Of a DNA stretch of 64,000 bases, positions 9,661 to 22,154 are shown in pieces. The DNA is from Terebella lapidaria (lineage: Eukaryota; Annelida; Polychaeta; Terebellida; Terebellidae): the NCBI GenBank assembly GCA_949152475.1, contig OX424569.1:25837950-25901949 (forward strand). Reading direction: 5' to 3'. The notes under the pieces are model-generated. The model was not told the origin of the DNA. It did not search any database and saw only the letters and a program-made list of their open reading frames with translations. The first letter of the stretch is position 1. Each line of letters starts with the position of its first letter. The position numbers were made by a program, and so were the translations under genes.

Positions 9661-12645
9661 ATTGCATGCAGGTAAAACCTTGAAAGTCACCACTAAGGTA
9701 ATCTCGGTCAAGTGCAGGCTCATCCAAAGTAGCCATTATGTGATTTCCTATATGCTCATAATACAAAACATAAGCTCAACAATCTTGTGGTGGCAGAAAC
9801 CATCTCTTATGGGTTTCTAGTAGTGGCTAATACATATTTAATACCAGATTTGACCTCGGAGGCCAATTTACAAAAACTTGATATTTGAATTGGTAATATT
9901 CAAGATGATTTCAGAAGAGTACAACTGAATTTATGCAGTTAAGATATTTAGAAATTACTAGTCAATCAACCCCCTCCATTTTCTGGATTGATTTTTTTCG
10001 GATTGTTAATCACCTCGCCCCACCACCAAATATGGAATTTTTTTTAGGATTTGGTATTATCTTTCGGATGATTTAGATGGTGTAGTTTACAAACTGTGCA
10101 TGTTAGATATTTCGAAATTTATAGTCATTCTGGTCATTCCCCTCTACCGAGGAAAGTTCGGCGGATAGACTACTATTGATTTGGGTTCGTCCCGCCGCTG
10201 TGAACAGTTTGAGGTAAGTGATAATTCCATTTGGTTTCTATCTGAAGCAAATCACACTGGATGTGTGTACAAGTATTTTGCTGATGGGTTTGTGCACAAC
10301 AGATTATTTTTACCGAATAAGTTACTAGTAACATGAATTTCACCAGGTAATTCAATTATTGCTAAATAAAAATAGTTAAAGTGAAAACATGTATTTTTGG
10401 ACTAAACAAGGCAGAGCATTTGTCTGGTAAAGATTGTATAGCTGCAATGTTGATATTAAATACCGGGTATCACTAACTTCTTACAACAATGATAACATAT
10501 TCATTATCAACAAATGTAGATACAGCAAATGTATTGAAATCAACCACAATTTGGGGGAATTGAGCAAGGTTTCATATTCCAATCTTTTGGCAAGATTTTT
10601 CTCAAAGTATTTGGTAAGAAATAATAAGTTAATGAACATTTCATTTATCAAGAATATGTAGAAAAACTAGGCCCGCAACTTTTATTATTGATATTGATGT
10701 AACACACTGGACCAACAATAATGATATTGTGCCTGAATTATCATATTTTGGGCAAGAGGGATATAGGTGTAGAATGTTTATGACAGTTATCGGCCCGAAA
10801 CCCCTCCCTGACACATTCTCCCACTCGACATACACGGCACAGATTCATCACATGACTTCATACTTACCTTACGTCACCCGCACGCACCGTCCAAGCACCG
10901 CACCTACATATGCCCCATCGAAAAATGTTTTCGACTTCGAAAGTTTTCGCACTTGTACATAGAGGTTATGTTTGCATTATAGACATAGGAAGTCTTATAT
11001 GGCATACTTAATGGTGTCCTTTTGATCTCTGATTTGACTTTGAGTGCTCAGTCTTACATCTGATGTGGTATCCAGTATGTGTAAATTGTCCTCTGAGCCT
11101 ACAACTCTTATGAAGTTTTACATTGCACATCATTTGGGGAACTTGAATTTGAGGTTCAGGTGACCTTGAAGGTGTATTAGCCACTACAGACAAAATGATT
11201 GAGCTTATGTATTGTTTTATGAGTATATAGAAAATCATATATATAATGGTGATGATGGGCCTGAACTTGACCAAGATGATCTTGACTGGTGAATTTCATA
11301 CCTGCAATCGTCAAAACTAAAATTCTTCGGTAACCTATATAGCCCTTGGGCTGATTTTGATATACAATATCTATGAGGTGTATTTGTACAATACTTGGAT
11401 ATTTTATGATACATCTGAAGCACGTCTTACAGTACAAGCTTTTCACTTTTTTCACACGCGCAATGGGTTATGGTGGTTGTGGGTTATGGGGGAGGGGGGG
11501 GGGGGGGGTGCGTGCTGCACCCCTATCTGGATCCGCCGCTGATTTTCAGAGAGATTTGAGGTTGGCAACCCTTAGATGTACTTGCAGGTTCCTTCTGTCC
11601 AGTCTATATCTGGAGCTTATATGGGTCGGTATCAGTTTAGAACTCATATTGACCACTGGTTATTATTAAAAGCAAATATTTATTGATGCACAAAACGACA
11701 GAGGATACATTATTATGCCTTCAATCCAATCGAACAAGTAATATATGAAAACATTGAAAAAATGTGTGGTTATTTAAATTGGACAATAAAACATTGGAAT
11801 AACAAGATTCATGTTATCAGAGCACCTGCACAATTTTGACTACTATTTCATCAATTGTGCATGTAGTTTAATACCCTGATTATAGTTCTGGACCAGCATC
11901 AGCGATGAAGTTTTTATCAGTTTCCAGTAGTTCGATAGCCTTCAAGATAATCTTACTTTCTTTTCATTTCGTTTGCGGCCAGTGAGTGAAAATTCCATTC
12001 TGTTCTTGACATTACTAGTAAAACAATGATATAAAAGCATACGACAATAATTAAACCAGATCTACATTGTTCAACTGACCCATCGTAAAAATACAAGAAA
12101 AAATATACACGTTATAAAGCTGTAGGAATTCTTTTGCAGTTCATATACTTCAAAGAACATGTATGTCTACTGTCAAACTATAGACTACTCTGCTATATGT
12201 AGTCCTATAATCACACTGATTCTGAAACTGCATATGATATATGACCCAAGAAATGACGATGATGTATTTATTTTTAAACATTTAGGCTACACAAACTACT
12301 TTATAGACACAAACAATATTTATCGAAAATATTCAGATCTTCATCACATGAGTCATAGTAATATTTCTATGGATGAACATAATGACCCCAAAAAATTAGT
12401 TGCATATCATATGCAGTGCATGCATATGTAGGCAAACATGACATGAAAATATATACACGTTTTCATTCCATACAGCCATGTACATGTAATACTAAATGAA
12501 TTATATTAAAAATCAATATACATATATAATATATAATGATTTATGATTTACGATCCATGTGTTATCACAGTTCCGAATATTGACCAGTTTACCCAAATAT
12601 CCAACCCGTGCCATCTCATGATCAATAACTGACTACATTATTTAT
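9661..12645. other. Gene-poor region
   Basis: AT-rich sequence with only short random ORFs. It holds a poly-G run (about 11490-11510) and a 130-base fragment (about 10785-10915) that recurs inverted at 52910-53045. The last kilobase may include the 3' UTR of the membrane-protein gene that ends at 12646. I see no other coding signal. Confidence 0.4.
10785..10915 (-). repeat. Dispersed fragment also found at 52910-53045
   Basis: TATGACAGTTATCGGCCCGA through to GCACCGTCC is the reverse complement, with few differences, of about 52910-53045, which lies next to the second gypsy element. It could be a piece of that element's terminal region or an independent repeat. Confidence 0.55.
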
Positions 12646-13649
12646 TCACATGGGATATTTTATTTGATCTCCAGGTTGGGCGATAGGAGGCGGAACTCCA
12701 TACGGAGGAGGCGCCTGGGACGGGGCTCCCGGCTGGGCGGCTCCCTGGGCGTTAGGGTCCCAGTACTGAGGAGGCGCCTGGGGCTGACCGACTTGCTGTG
12801 GGCAGACCTGACCCATGCCACAGACCTTGCCGTTCGCTCCATTAGACATGCCCCTGCACGTCTGTCGGACGTGGCACATGATGCGCATGTAGAGGCCTAT
12901 AACGACGGCTGCAAGGACGATCACAAGGATACCGAGCGCGATCTCTGCCGCCGAGTAGCTCGCGAGGAGGTCCTGTCGGCTGTGAGGCCAGATAAGGAGT
13001 TTCTTGTTGTTTGTTTCTTCGAAGGCAGAGATGGCATATCGTAGGAGCTGTGACGAAACGCTGATGGTCGCTATGGATCCGCCAAAAAGCACGTAGAACT
13101 GGAAAAAAAGACACACACACATGGTAAATTTCCAATATGTTATTTTGCCTGCAGTAATATGGACGGGTTAATTGGATTTATGAGTGTGAACATATTATGG
13201 TCAGTGTAAAATACATGTATTAATTACCGCTATTGCTTTGCTTGTATTCGGAGTACAGCTAGCGGTCGCGACAATGCCAGCTATTCCAGGAATGAACATC
13301 TGTGAATATAATAAATATCCACATTATACACGTATAAAATAAGAGTACCACATACCACGTAAAAATTGCCGAAAATAATGTACATATTTTTTGCATCATA
13401 ACCATTATTTAATTTACCATACATCATTCGCGTAAAAACAAAATGGCTCTGTGACACCTGATCGAAATACTCACCACTGCCCCGACCCAGATCCCCGCAT
13501 AGGTTTTGATGGAAGTTGGATATGGGTAATCTGCTACTTCCACAAGCATTAGGGCCCAGAGGGCAATGATACAGATCCCGGAGATCAACTGGACAATAGC
13601 CGCAATCTGAATCCCGATCCGACATCCCGTCCTCTTCTCAATCTCATCC
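12646..13649 (-). CDS. MS4A/CD20-like four-span membrane protein (3' exons)
   Basis: Three exons on the - strand join in frame: 13649-13475, 13299-13228 and 13098-12646, each bounded by AG and GT. The 5' exon or exons were not found, and the first exon here begins with one base of a split codon. The product has four hydrophobic segments: IGIQIAAIVQLISGICIIALWALML, AGIWVGAVMFIPGIAGIVA, FYVLFGGSIATISV and AAEIALGILVIVLAAVVIGLY. The AGIW segment at the start of the second helix resembles MS4A proteins (CD20-like family), which sit in the plasma membrane and often act in signalling or ion flux. The tail is rich in Pro, Gln and Tyr (PPPYG, PPQY), which could bind WW or SH3 domains. Membership in a related tetraspan family cannot be excluded. 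Confidence 0.65.
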
Positions 13650-13945
13650 CTAAAGGATAAATGTAACGATCGATTGATTGAATGAATATTCATATAGCCC
13701 ATGAAAGATCAGATTGTGACAAAAATGTGTTTATATTTCGTGTACATCTACGTGTATTTCGGGTATTATTATAATTACATACTAATAATTTATGTTGTCG
13801 GCTTAGCATCACATAGGCCTATTGTCACAAGTTTATAGACACACTTGCAATCTGATGGTTGAGATATAATGCAAACATATGACACAGGACAGATTTTTTT
13901 GAAAAGTTGAAAAGCTAAAAATGATCAGAACAAAACGTTTGAACA

Positions 13946-14030
13946 TGTGGAATCAGGACTGAAACTTAGACATACAGTTTGGAAAAACTGTTTCCAAACT
14001 GTATGTCTAAGTTTCAGTCCTGATTCCACA
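13946..14030. repeat. Perfect 40-bp hairpin
   Basis: Bases 13946-13985 and 13991-14030 are exact reverse complements with a 5-base loop (AACTG). No gene overlaps it. It lies next to a decayed LINE. It could be a foldback relic, a hairpin RNA source, or an assembly artefact at a strand switch. Confidence 0.8.
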
Positions 14031-14089
14031 AGTGTGTCTTGTATCTGTTGGTTCGATATCTGGGGATGGGCCAGGGTTCGACAGTTCTA

Positions 14090-14742
14090 AGATCAAGTGG
14101 AGCTGTATTTGTTCAGGTAGGAATCTGAACAGTTTATCCTGGGGTGTGCAACAACTTCTGAACAAGTCTTTGGTAAGTTTTTCACGGCGTTCACGCAGTT
14201 TTGCAGGGTATTATTTTGGTGCCCATACACTGTTCTGAGGGCTCGTTTTTGTACCCTCTCGATGTCATCGTGAAGGTATTGGGGAATTGCTGGGTGCCAC
14301 ACTGAGCAGGCATACTCCAAAAAAGGTCGCACGAGACACTAGAAATAAATGGACACTAGATCACATACTTTTGGACACCTGAGATATGATGCTTGAAACA
14401 TGAGCATTCCAGGTCATATCCTAGCTGATGATTAGTACTTTTGAGTATGAACCCTGTCGATTAGAAGATCGTTGATCTTTATTGGATCAAAGTCCTTTGG
14501 GTTCCGTGCAAAATCAAAGATCATCTCCTTGGTCTTGGGGGGGGGGGGGGGGGTATCAAGACGCGTGTCATTTTGTTCTGCCCATCGCTGGATGTCTGTT
14601 CCGGCGTTTGCAGCATATCATTTGTTACATCCTTAGAGGCGTGAACAATGCTGTTGTTGTCGTCAACATACTGTATGCAATGTGCGTCTGACGACACGCA
14701 GAGATCGTGCACAATAAAATACAAGGGGCCGAATAAGGCCAT
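14090..14742 (-). pseudogene. Decayed LINE reverse transcriptase fragment
   Basis: Two pieces on the - strand in different frames show LINE-type reverse transcriptase. The first is FGPLYFIVHDLC with CIQYVDDN (about 14740-14640), the catalytic YVDD block. The second is RPFLEYACSVWHPAIPQYL then IERVQKRALRTVYG (about 14332-14220), the conserved C-terminal block of CR1/Jockey-like elements. Between them, KTKEMIFDFARNP-like codons can be read near 14500 around a poly-G run (14538-14553). Ends are not defined and many indels are present. Confidence 0.65.
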
Positions 14743-14900
14743 CGTTTTTTCATTAATTGTTTTACAAACTTTTTTGCTTCAAATATTTCAAGTCGGTCAG
14801 TAGGAAGGAATAAAAATAAAAGTTGCTGAAAATATGTGGTCGGGCTAATAAAAAAAATTGTAACTATGAAAAATTGATCATTTCCTACATGTTAATCTAC

Positions 14901-15138
14901 CAGCGTGTTTGTGCACATAAACTCGCATGTGCATTGATATGCAGCTCAGAAATACCCCATGGCATAAACATATATAGTCAAAACTATAAATCTTTAGTAT
15001 GGGCATAGAGATGAAAAACCAGCGTGTTTGTGCACATAAACTCGCATGTGCATTGATATGCAGCTCAGAAATACCCCATGGCATAAACATATATAGTCAA
15101 AACTATAAATCTTTAGTATGGGCATAGAGATGAAAAAA
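14901..15138. repeat. Two identical tandem copies of 119 bp
   Basis: CAGCGTGTTTGTGCACATAA starts at 14901 and again at 15020. The two 119-base units look identical to the end (ATAGAGATGAAAAA). This implies a recent tandem duplication. No gene is seen in it. Confidence 0.85.
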
Positions 15139-16360
15139 GATTTTTTGACAATCGTTACCAGTTTCCTCGCAACCCAATTAAGACAGGATTTGCCAAGTTT
15201 TCAGCTTGATTTCAATGACTGTATTGAGGTGAGTGAAAAATTCAACTCTCTATGTATTGAAATAATACAATGCGATGACAACAGGAAACAACCTCATACT
15301 CCAACACATTGCAGTTTGTTATTTTGATAAAGAGCAACGAAAATCTCATCGCATTTCATCTTCTGAATCATTTCAATATTTCATCATGTACTTGCCACAA
15401 AATTCTTGATAATTCAAATGTTAAAGTTACAGAATACATAAGGGCTCAATTTAATCCACCTATGAAAGTACACATATAAATGATACTTGTAATGAAACTG
15501 ATCATTGGATAATCTAAATATATGTATCACCAAATCACCAGTTATATTGAAATGGACATGTCAGTAATATCTGGAGAGAACTATGAGCAAGTCATTGTAG
15601 AAGAACCATAGTCAAGCATAGACAGACATACAGACAGATAGGGAGAGTGAGACATATAATCGGTTTGAATTAGTGAAAGGAGACTATTCCTTTGCATAAC
15701 CATGAAGACAAAGACTGATCGTTTCGATGCTGTAAATTTTTATCAGGGCATTATTTTCCAGTCGGTGGATAAAATAAAAATAAAAACAGGAACTGTTGAA
15801 TTTATTTTTTATCGGCCAATTTTATGTGGAGTCGGCGGGTTTGTAAAACAATCATTCAACAAGAAAATGCAGCTAACTGCGGGAGACGACATTAGAGCTC
15901 GAGCACATCATCAGCACCACGAGACCTGAATATATCTTACACCGCCCCCCCCCTTTAAAAAAAAGGAAATTGAAACATATCATGTCCCACATGATTCCAA
16001 TTCATTCCCGTATATTATGATGAAACACATAGGCCTACTTCAATCATATTCCTAATGAGTAAACATTTATTTTGAACTCAATGAAACAGATACACCTGAT
16101 AAAATGATATTGAACCTCAATAAAATATCCTTAAAATATTGGAAACTATGAGGAATATCTGCATCTGATATCATGATATAGATAACACATGCATACTGAG
16201 CAAATTAAAAGACCAGTTTAAAATAAAAGGGTTTCGCAACCGAGCATGGAACACCTTGTCATGTTATAAAATATGTCCAATTACGGTGAATGTAGTCGTG
16301 GTACCGTAGACGAAACGTTGTGTTTACTTCATTACGCCAAAGAAGGCCGCACGCAAGGTT
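15139..16360. other. No gene seen
   Basis: AT-rich sequence with short ORFs that lack any recognisable motif or codon signal. No repeat structure stands out. Confidence 0.35.
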
Positions 16361-18372
16361 ACATGTACACAGTGCCGAAACCGACTATGGTAACGCGCAT
16401 TACCATAGTCAAAAATGGCGACCGGTATTTGTGGTTCGAATTTGTTCGAGCTTAACAACTTGAATGAGAGGCTATTTTGAAGCATTCAGAAGTCTGTGAC
16501 ATGAAGTTGATTGTGCTACACATAATTAATCAGAAGAGTTATAAAAAATAGGCTTTTTCCACGAGATATCAGCGATTGAAAATCGTGGCTGACTATGGTA
16601 ACGCCCGAGTCCATGGCTACATTGACTATGGTAACGCATAGTGACGACTATGGTAATGCATTCACCACTTCACTGCAAATTATATATATAACACAAGAAC
16701 TGAACAGTAATTTATACGATATTCGTATATACACTACAGGGTATATATGTCTTTTTCATGTTGCAGTGCAATTTTCTCTTTAAAACTGCACACACTGGAT
16801 GTAGTACCGTGCTGAAACCCATGCTGACACCGTGAGATATAGAACCACTGGGTCGCATGTAATTATAGCCAATTGCAATGATGAGAATAAGCCTATGGTC
16901 CCGGGTACATACAGACACTTGGTAATTTGATGACAAGATCGAGATGGAGTGAAGACAGTTTGCAGACAATGTTCCAATACATGTAAATATGAAAACACTG
17001 TCACTTTCCGACGTCACTGCAGCCCTGAATACAGAAACAATTCAGGACAATTAGGGAGCCTCGGACAATAGGGAGAAAACATACATGTACCAGTAAATAT
17101 TGACACTTCTTGCCCCTCGCACATCATTTGAAAGAAAGTTGCCTCAAACTAAGTTCCCTACTTCTCGTACTGCTCAGTATATTGATCAGAGATAAAAAAA
17201 AAATGTGCGAGACGGATACAATGACATTCACATGTAGTGTGTAAAAAGTAGCTCATGGAGTAACATAGTTAGGATATTCGCAGTATTATTGGGATGTAAA
17301 GTCTCAAAGGCCCAAAGAGTTTGGTCCCACATTGAGTGCCGACATACCGGTTTTGGTATTTAACCCAGACAAAAAAAAAATCCATCACAACACATTTATT
17401 TCCCTTTTTCACACGGTTTGTTCTTGATATGATAAAATGCCTAGATAGAAAACAAGATGAACGGTACCACATGAATGACCCACACACTCCTTCTGTAACT
17501 TATGTTGTATGATTTAGCCTACATTAATTGTGATCCATGTTTACCCGCCAAAAACACCTGTCGGCCTGCGGATTCTTTACAAATCGCTCTCAAATATTGT
17601 CAATTTACATTTGCATGCGACTCGAACGCAGTCTGACCAGTGACGGTCGCGGTGACCAGTTCGCATGCGACTGGCGTGCAACCGAGTCGCTGCGACTGAT
17701 TCGCATAGTCTGACAGCAGCTTGAATCAAACTTTCATTATCTCCCGTTTTTGAAATCCCTCGATATTTCTGACAATTGGATGGGGAAGTGCACAGATTTG
17801 TAAAAAAAACAAAACAAACCAATTTTGGCTTCATGCCAGACCCTGCTTTTAATCGTAAACTTGGCGTTTCTCATCGTGTGTATCATAGTTCTGAAATAAT
17901 AACTTTGATGGAGATGCTGACCTGTGTACAGTAATAACATCGCACATGTTTTTTTACATGGATATGCGATAAAATAACAGATGATTCGAGAGTTTTCAGA
18001 ACATACTCTACCCCTCAAATCATTGTTATGTTGACAATATAATTGTTTTTGTGTACGAAAGACCCATCGCATTACCATAGTCATTAAATTTCCTACAAAT
18101 CACATTACCATAGTCTGACATTCGCGTTACCCTAGTCAGGACACAATTGTCCACCCTCCGTTTCCACTAATATGTCACCAAGTGACCCATTACACATAAT
18201 CGGGATTAATCTACATGTATCTATCTCGGTATACTTCGAAGATCCCCTCGATTTATACACGTTATATGCATATAAATTCACGAGCAAATTCGAACCACAA
18301 GTGCCTGTCGCCATTTTTGATTATGGTAATGCGCGTTACCATAGTCGGTTTCGGCACTGTGATGTACATGCA
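16360..18372. mobile_element. Non-autonomous foldback element with GACTATGGTAACGC motifs
   Basis: About 90 bases at 16360-16450 recur inverted at 18283-18372. A 14-base motif, GACTATGGTAAYGC, lies at 16383, 16591, 16624 and 16646 on the + strand. It lies in reverse at 18069, 18102, 18124 and 18333. At both ends it forms a 28-base palindrome (16383-16410 and 18319-18346). The interior has no transposase. Clustered inward-facing motifs at both ends are what subterminal transposase-binding sites of DNA transposons look like. Superfamily is unknown. Confidence 0.55.
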
Positions 18373-18712
18373 TGCACAAAATGCTGCACAGAAAATTGTA
18401 CGTTCCAAAGTACGCGTCATTGCGGTAAAATTTGCTTTGCATTCTGGGAACGTGAATTTCCATCGGCTCCGCCATTTTGACGTTTTCCAGACGAGCTGAC
18501 CATTTTGCGTAATTTTCTCAAACCTAACACATCGATTTATGCATTATATATCTGTGGAATATTCAAAGCTTGCCATCAAATCGAGAGATTTTATGTCAAG
18601 GACGAAGAAAATACTCATTTGAAGTAGGTGTACAAAGGTTTACATGCAAAAACGGGCGTCGATAGGTTGGCATGAAACCTCCATGAAAAAGTCAGCACAT
18701 AGACATGTAGAG

Positions 18713-18735
18713 AGTTGGGGGCTTCGCCCCCAACG
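18713..18735. repeat. GC-rich hairpin
   Basis: GTTGGGGGC, loop TTC, GCCCCCAAC: a perfect 9-bp stem extended by flanking AGAG/CTCT-like bases. It could be the tip of a small foldback element or an RNA hairpin. There is no gene nearby. Confidence 0.5.
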
Positions 18736-18914
18736 CTCTAATGTCAAAAAATGATGGCCTAAGGTGCTCTGTGGGTTTCCAGCATTGATTGGCAATTCAG
18801 CAGATTTGATGTTGGTGTCGATCGAGCAAGAAGGCCTCGATATCATCGATCGTATTATAGATGTCATAAAACCATGTCAAAACCCTAGGGGTATGATATC
18901 GGACTTGATCGCCT

Positions 18915-19065
18915 TTGATATCACTAGTTATTTTGTGATCATGATCTCGGGATTTATGTGAGATAATACACTGATGGCTCTCGAGGTGATATCAGCATCT
19001 GTTCTCGGCCACGCCTCGGACAGCTAGTGATATCATTTCTGCTGTATCAGTGCATTATCTCACAC
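18915..19065. repeat. Small foldback repeat
   Basis: TGATATCACTAG near 18916 pairs with CTAGTGATATCA near 19025. GTGAGATAATACACTGAT (18957-18976) pairs with ATCAGTGCATTATCTCAC (19046-19063). The pattern is that of a short interlaced inverted repeat, MITE-like, with no coding content. Confidence 0.5.
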
Positions 19066-20395
19066 ATATTGTAATAGGCTATAGACTATACATATGTTTG
19101 CTTATGTTTTCTGCTAATCGTATTATCTTCTAATAATGTTCACACTGTAAAGTTTATGGGCCCAAGTATCATACGCTGCACCCTAAGCACTACTCGTTCA
19201 CTACACGTAAATGAATTTCATTTAATCCGTCTGCCACTTTGAAAATCCTTATTGAACATATAGAGGAAAACGTGGGATATCATAATTGGGCCAGTATACG
19301 CTCGACGACCTGCATGTGAAATTTGTCGATATTTACATAAAATCGATATAGCACCGGCATGGCGAGAAAGCATATTACAGCTGTCACGACTACAAACAGT
19401 AACATATTGTACATAGTTTTGCGTTTTACTGTATAGCATAACATATTGTAAATATGTAATTACATTTTGTATTACCAAAGAAGACACTAATTCATGATCA
19501 TTGTCTTAGATTCAATATATGTGTTTGTTAATTGTTTTAGTATTTCAAAAATGAATGTAATATGCGATGATGTAATAATAAAATCAATCATTGTACATAC
19601 CCAATCAGCGCAATCGGTGTCCGTCCAAAACACATCTTTATCGATCACGTATTCCCTTGAAATTCCTTAGAATTCACTCAAAAATTGTCTGCTGTTCTCA
19701 ACTATTCCCCAACGGCACAGTTTGCCTTGGTTACAGGTAAAATGCTCCCTCTATGGTGTTGTCTTTATGGCGGGTCAGGCGACGTGCTTATATAACTGGC
19801 CAGCTGCTGCCATCTACAACGAATTGGTTGGAATGGCCCAGGTACCAAAATAGGAACTATTGATAATAGTCATGTGACGGTGTTGTTTAGGTCAAAAGTG
19901 TATGGAGAGGTTGTATCGATTGACGCATGTCTGACCATCTATGTGACGTATGCGCCATACAGGTTTGCGTGTTACCTGTGTGCAGCGTAGCGTCAAAGAC
20001 CGCAGTACTTAGCCAGGTAGCGCACCCAAGAGCGCCTGAGCGCCTGTGGGCCAAACGACGCTTGCTGAGTCATCCCCACTGGTTCTCCCCTTGGCAATAG
20101 ATATTTTATAATATCAAAGAGTGTAGCGAGCGTGAATGCAAATGTAGTCTACATACGTATGCAATTTCGGTGTTTTGCATTTGGCACGAAACTAAAAATA
20201 ATGTTTTATAACTCAATCTTTGAGATTTTTTTTTGAAAAGGAAGATATTTGACTTGAAGGAAATTGTTTTGATTCTCTTGAAAAAAATTGTGTTGATCAA
20301 TTAGAATCATTTATTGTCAGTTTTGTGGGAAATAGTGTCTTTAAACTCAATTTGAATAATTATTTCATGTAAGAAAAAGAAAAACGTGACACAAG
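19066..20395. other. No gene seen
   Basis: Noncoding sequence. A more GC-rich patch at about 19780-20100 has no clear ORF or promoter signal. The 5'-truncated LINE begins after about 20390. Confidence 0.35.
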
Positions 20396-21765
20396 TAGAT
20401 CATTGGAAATTTCCAGTCACACACCAGCAAGTACACATTGTAATCGTGTTACCTGTGAAAACTGGTTCATGTCATACTTAACTGGTCGTAAACAAACTGT
20501 TCATGTTAATGGAAATGCATCTAGTGAAGAAATCATACAGTGTGGAGTACCACAAGGCAGTATCCTTGGACCTTGGTGCTACCTAATTTTCTGCAATGAT
20601 ATCTGTTCAGCTGTCACTTGTAAATTGTTGATGTATGCTGACGACACGGTACTCTTAGTTGAAGATAACAAATTGTGTAGCCTCTCTCAGCGACTCAGTA
20701 CAGAAATCCAAAACTGTTTTCACTGGTTAACAAATAACAATCTGTCGATGCACATGGGCAAGACGGAAACCATTGTGTTCACATCCAAAAACAAACAGCA
20801 TCTGACAAAAAATTTTAAAGTTGCTTGTAGTGGCGTCACCATTAATGCCACAAACAAAGTAAAATACCTAGGCCTATTTATGGACCAAACTCTATCTGGT
20901 TATTGTACTGTAGAGTCCATTGTAAACAAAACCATGGGTAAACTCAAATTTATGTATAGACATAGTAGTGTACTTAACACCAAGTGTAGAAAATTGTTAA
21001 TGTCTGCTTTAATCCAACCACATTTCGATTATGCTGTCTCTGCATGGTATCCTAGTCTCAACAAAAGCCTTAAAGGAAAATTACAAGTTGCACAAAATAA
21101 GGTTGTACGTTTTCTACTAAATATGTCTCCTAGAGACCACGTCGGTCAGTCAGAAAGGGACCTCCTTGGGCTTCTTAACACAGAATCCAGAGCTCATCAG
21201 CTTATGTTAAACCACATGCACAAAGTCCAGCAAAACAAGGCCCCAGATTATCTCCTAGATCTTTTTGTTAAAATCCAACAACACCACAACATCTACACTC
21301 GTGGGTCTTCTTTCAATTTTCACGTTCCTTCGGTTAGAAATAACATGGCAAAGGGTTTCGGGTATTACGGGGTTATCATATGGAATGCACTACCAAATTG
21401 TATCAAATCCATCACATCATATGACAGATTCAAACGTGAAGTAAAACAACATCTTATCAACAGGGTACATGGGAATGAAAGGGCAGATTTTGTGTACTAG
21501 TCATCCTATTCCAAATGTCAGTTGTTCAAATATGTGTTCATATTTAACATGTTTAATATTGATAAACTAAACTGTTTCAAACCAATTTTGCCTCTACCAT
21601 CATGACCCGTAAATGGACCACGCTGGAAACAAGTACCTGTACTTTCGTGTGCTATCCATGGGTATGTGTGGGTTCAATATATGTCTGTATCTTCAATTCC
21701 TGTAAGTATATTTATGTATTTTGTACTCATGTTTATCCAAATAAATCAAATCAAAAAAAAATCAC
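20390..21765 (+). mobile_element. 5'-truncated LINE
   Basis: A LINE lacking its 5' half: the sequence starts inside reverse transcriptase and ends with a short 3' UTR and an A-rich tail (AAATAAATCAAATCAAAAAAAA, about 21740-21763). 5' truncation and an A-rich or simple-repeat tail are typical of LINE insertions made by target-primed reverse transcription. Target duplications were not identified. Confidence 0.7.
20403..21500 (+). CDS. LINE reverse transcriptase, C-terminal part
   Basis: A 365-codon open frame with the C-terminal half of a non-LTR reverse transcriptase. It shows WFMSYLTGRKQTV, then IIQCGVPQGSILGPWCYLIF, the catalytic Asp pair in LLMYADDTVLL (about residue 76), LSMHMGKTETIVF and VKYLGLFMD. 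The C-terminal block follows: LIQPHFDYAVSAWYP, LQVAQNKVVRFLL and a C-terminal WNALPNCIKSITSYDRFKREVKQHL. These match the CR1/Jockey-like group; the precise clade is not decided. The palm start and the endonuclease are absent because of 5' truncation. The frame is intact, so insertion may be fairly recent, but it cannot be functional alone. Confidence 0.8.
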   Translation: MEISSHTPASTHCNRVTCENWFMSYLTGRKQTVHVNGNASSEEIIQCGVPQGSILGPWCYLIFCNDICSAVTCKLLMYADDTVLLVEDNKLCSLSQRLSTEIQNCFHWLTNNNLSMHMGKTETIVFTSKNKQHLTKNFKVACSGVTINATNKVKYLGLFMDQTLSGYCTVESIVNKTMGKLKFMYRHSSVLNTKCRKLLMSALIQPHFDYAVSAWYPSLNKSLKGKLQVAQNKVVRFLLNMSPRDHVGQSERDLLGLLNTESRAHQLMLNHMHKVQQNKAPDYLLDLFVKIQQHHNIYTRGSSFNFHVPSVRNNMAKGFGYYGVIIWNALPNCIKSITSYDRFKREVKQHLINRVHGNERADFVY

Positions 21766-21924
21766 GTGCATGCATCTCGTTCTAGGTATCGATCCGCACC
21801 AATGGGCTCTATTATTGTTCCGCGTATGACGTCAGAGGTCAGGTGAAGGTCTGTTTATACATGTACATGTACGAACTAAGCCATGGTGGTACCGTAGGCT
21901 GGCAGGTAAACACACTGTGAGGTA

Positions 21925-22100
21925 ATAGGGCTGGAAAGTCACGTGCCGTCATGGTATGATTTTGGTGACAAACAAACATAACGTTACACCTTTTGTTTAT
22001 TTTGAGTTAAACTCCATTACATAATCAGGTACCACAAAAGGTGTGTGTTTGTTTGTCACCAGAATCATACGATGACGGCACGTGACTTTCCAGCCCTGAT
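21925..22100. repeat. Foldback MITE-like hairpin
   Basis: GGGCTGGAAAGTCACGTGCC and on (about 21928-21990) pairs with its reverse complement ending GGCACGTGACTTTCCAGCCC (about 22037-22098). Arms are about 65 bases with several differences and the loop is about 45 bases. No coding content. Confidence 0.6.
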
Positions 22101-22154
22101 CAAACATCTGCTACAGCACTGTTGGATATATTCGAGATATTTTGATTTTTTGGG

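Noticed and set aside
17577-18084. Overlapping - strand frames inside the foldback element
   Set aside because: No transposase motif, no codon signal, chance length in AT-rich DNA.
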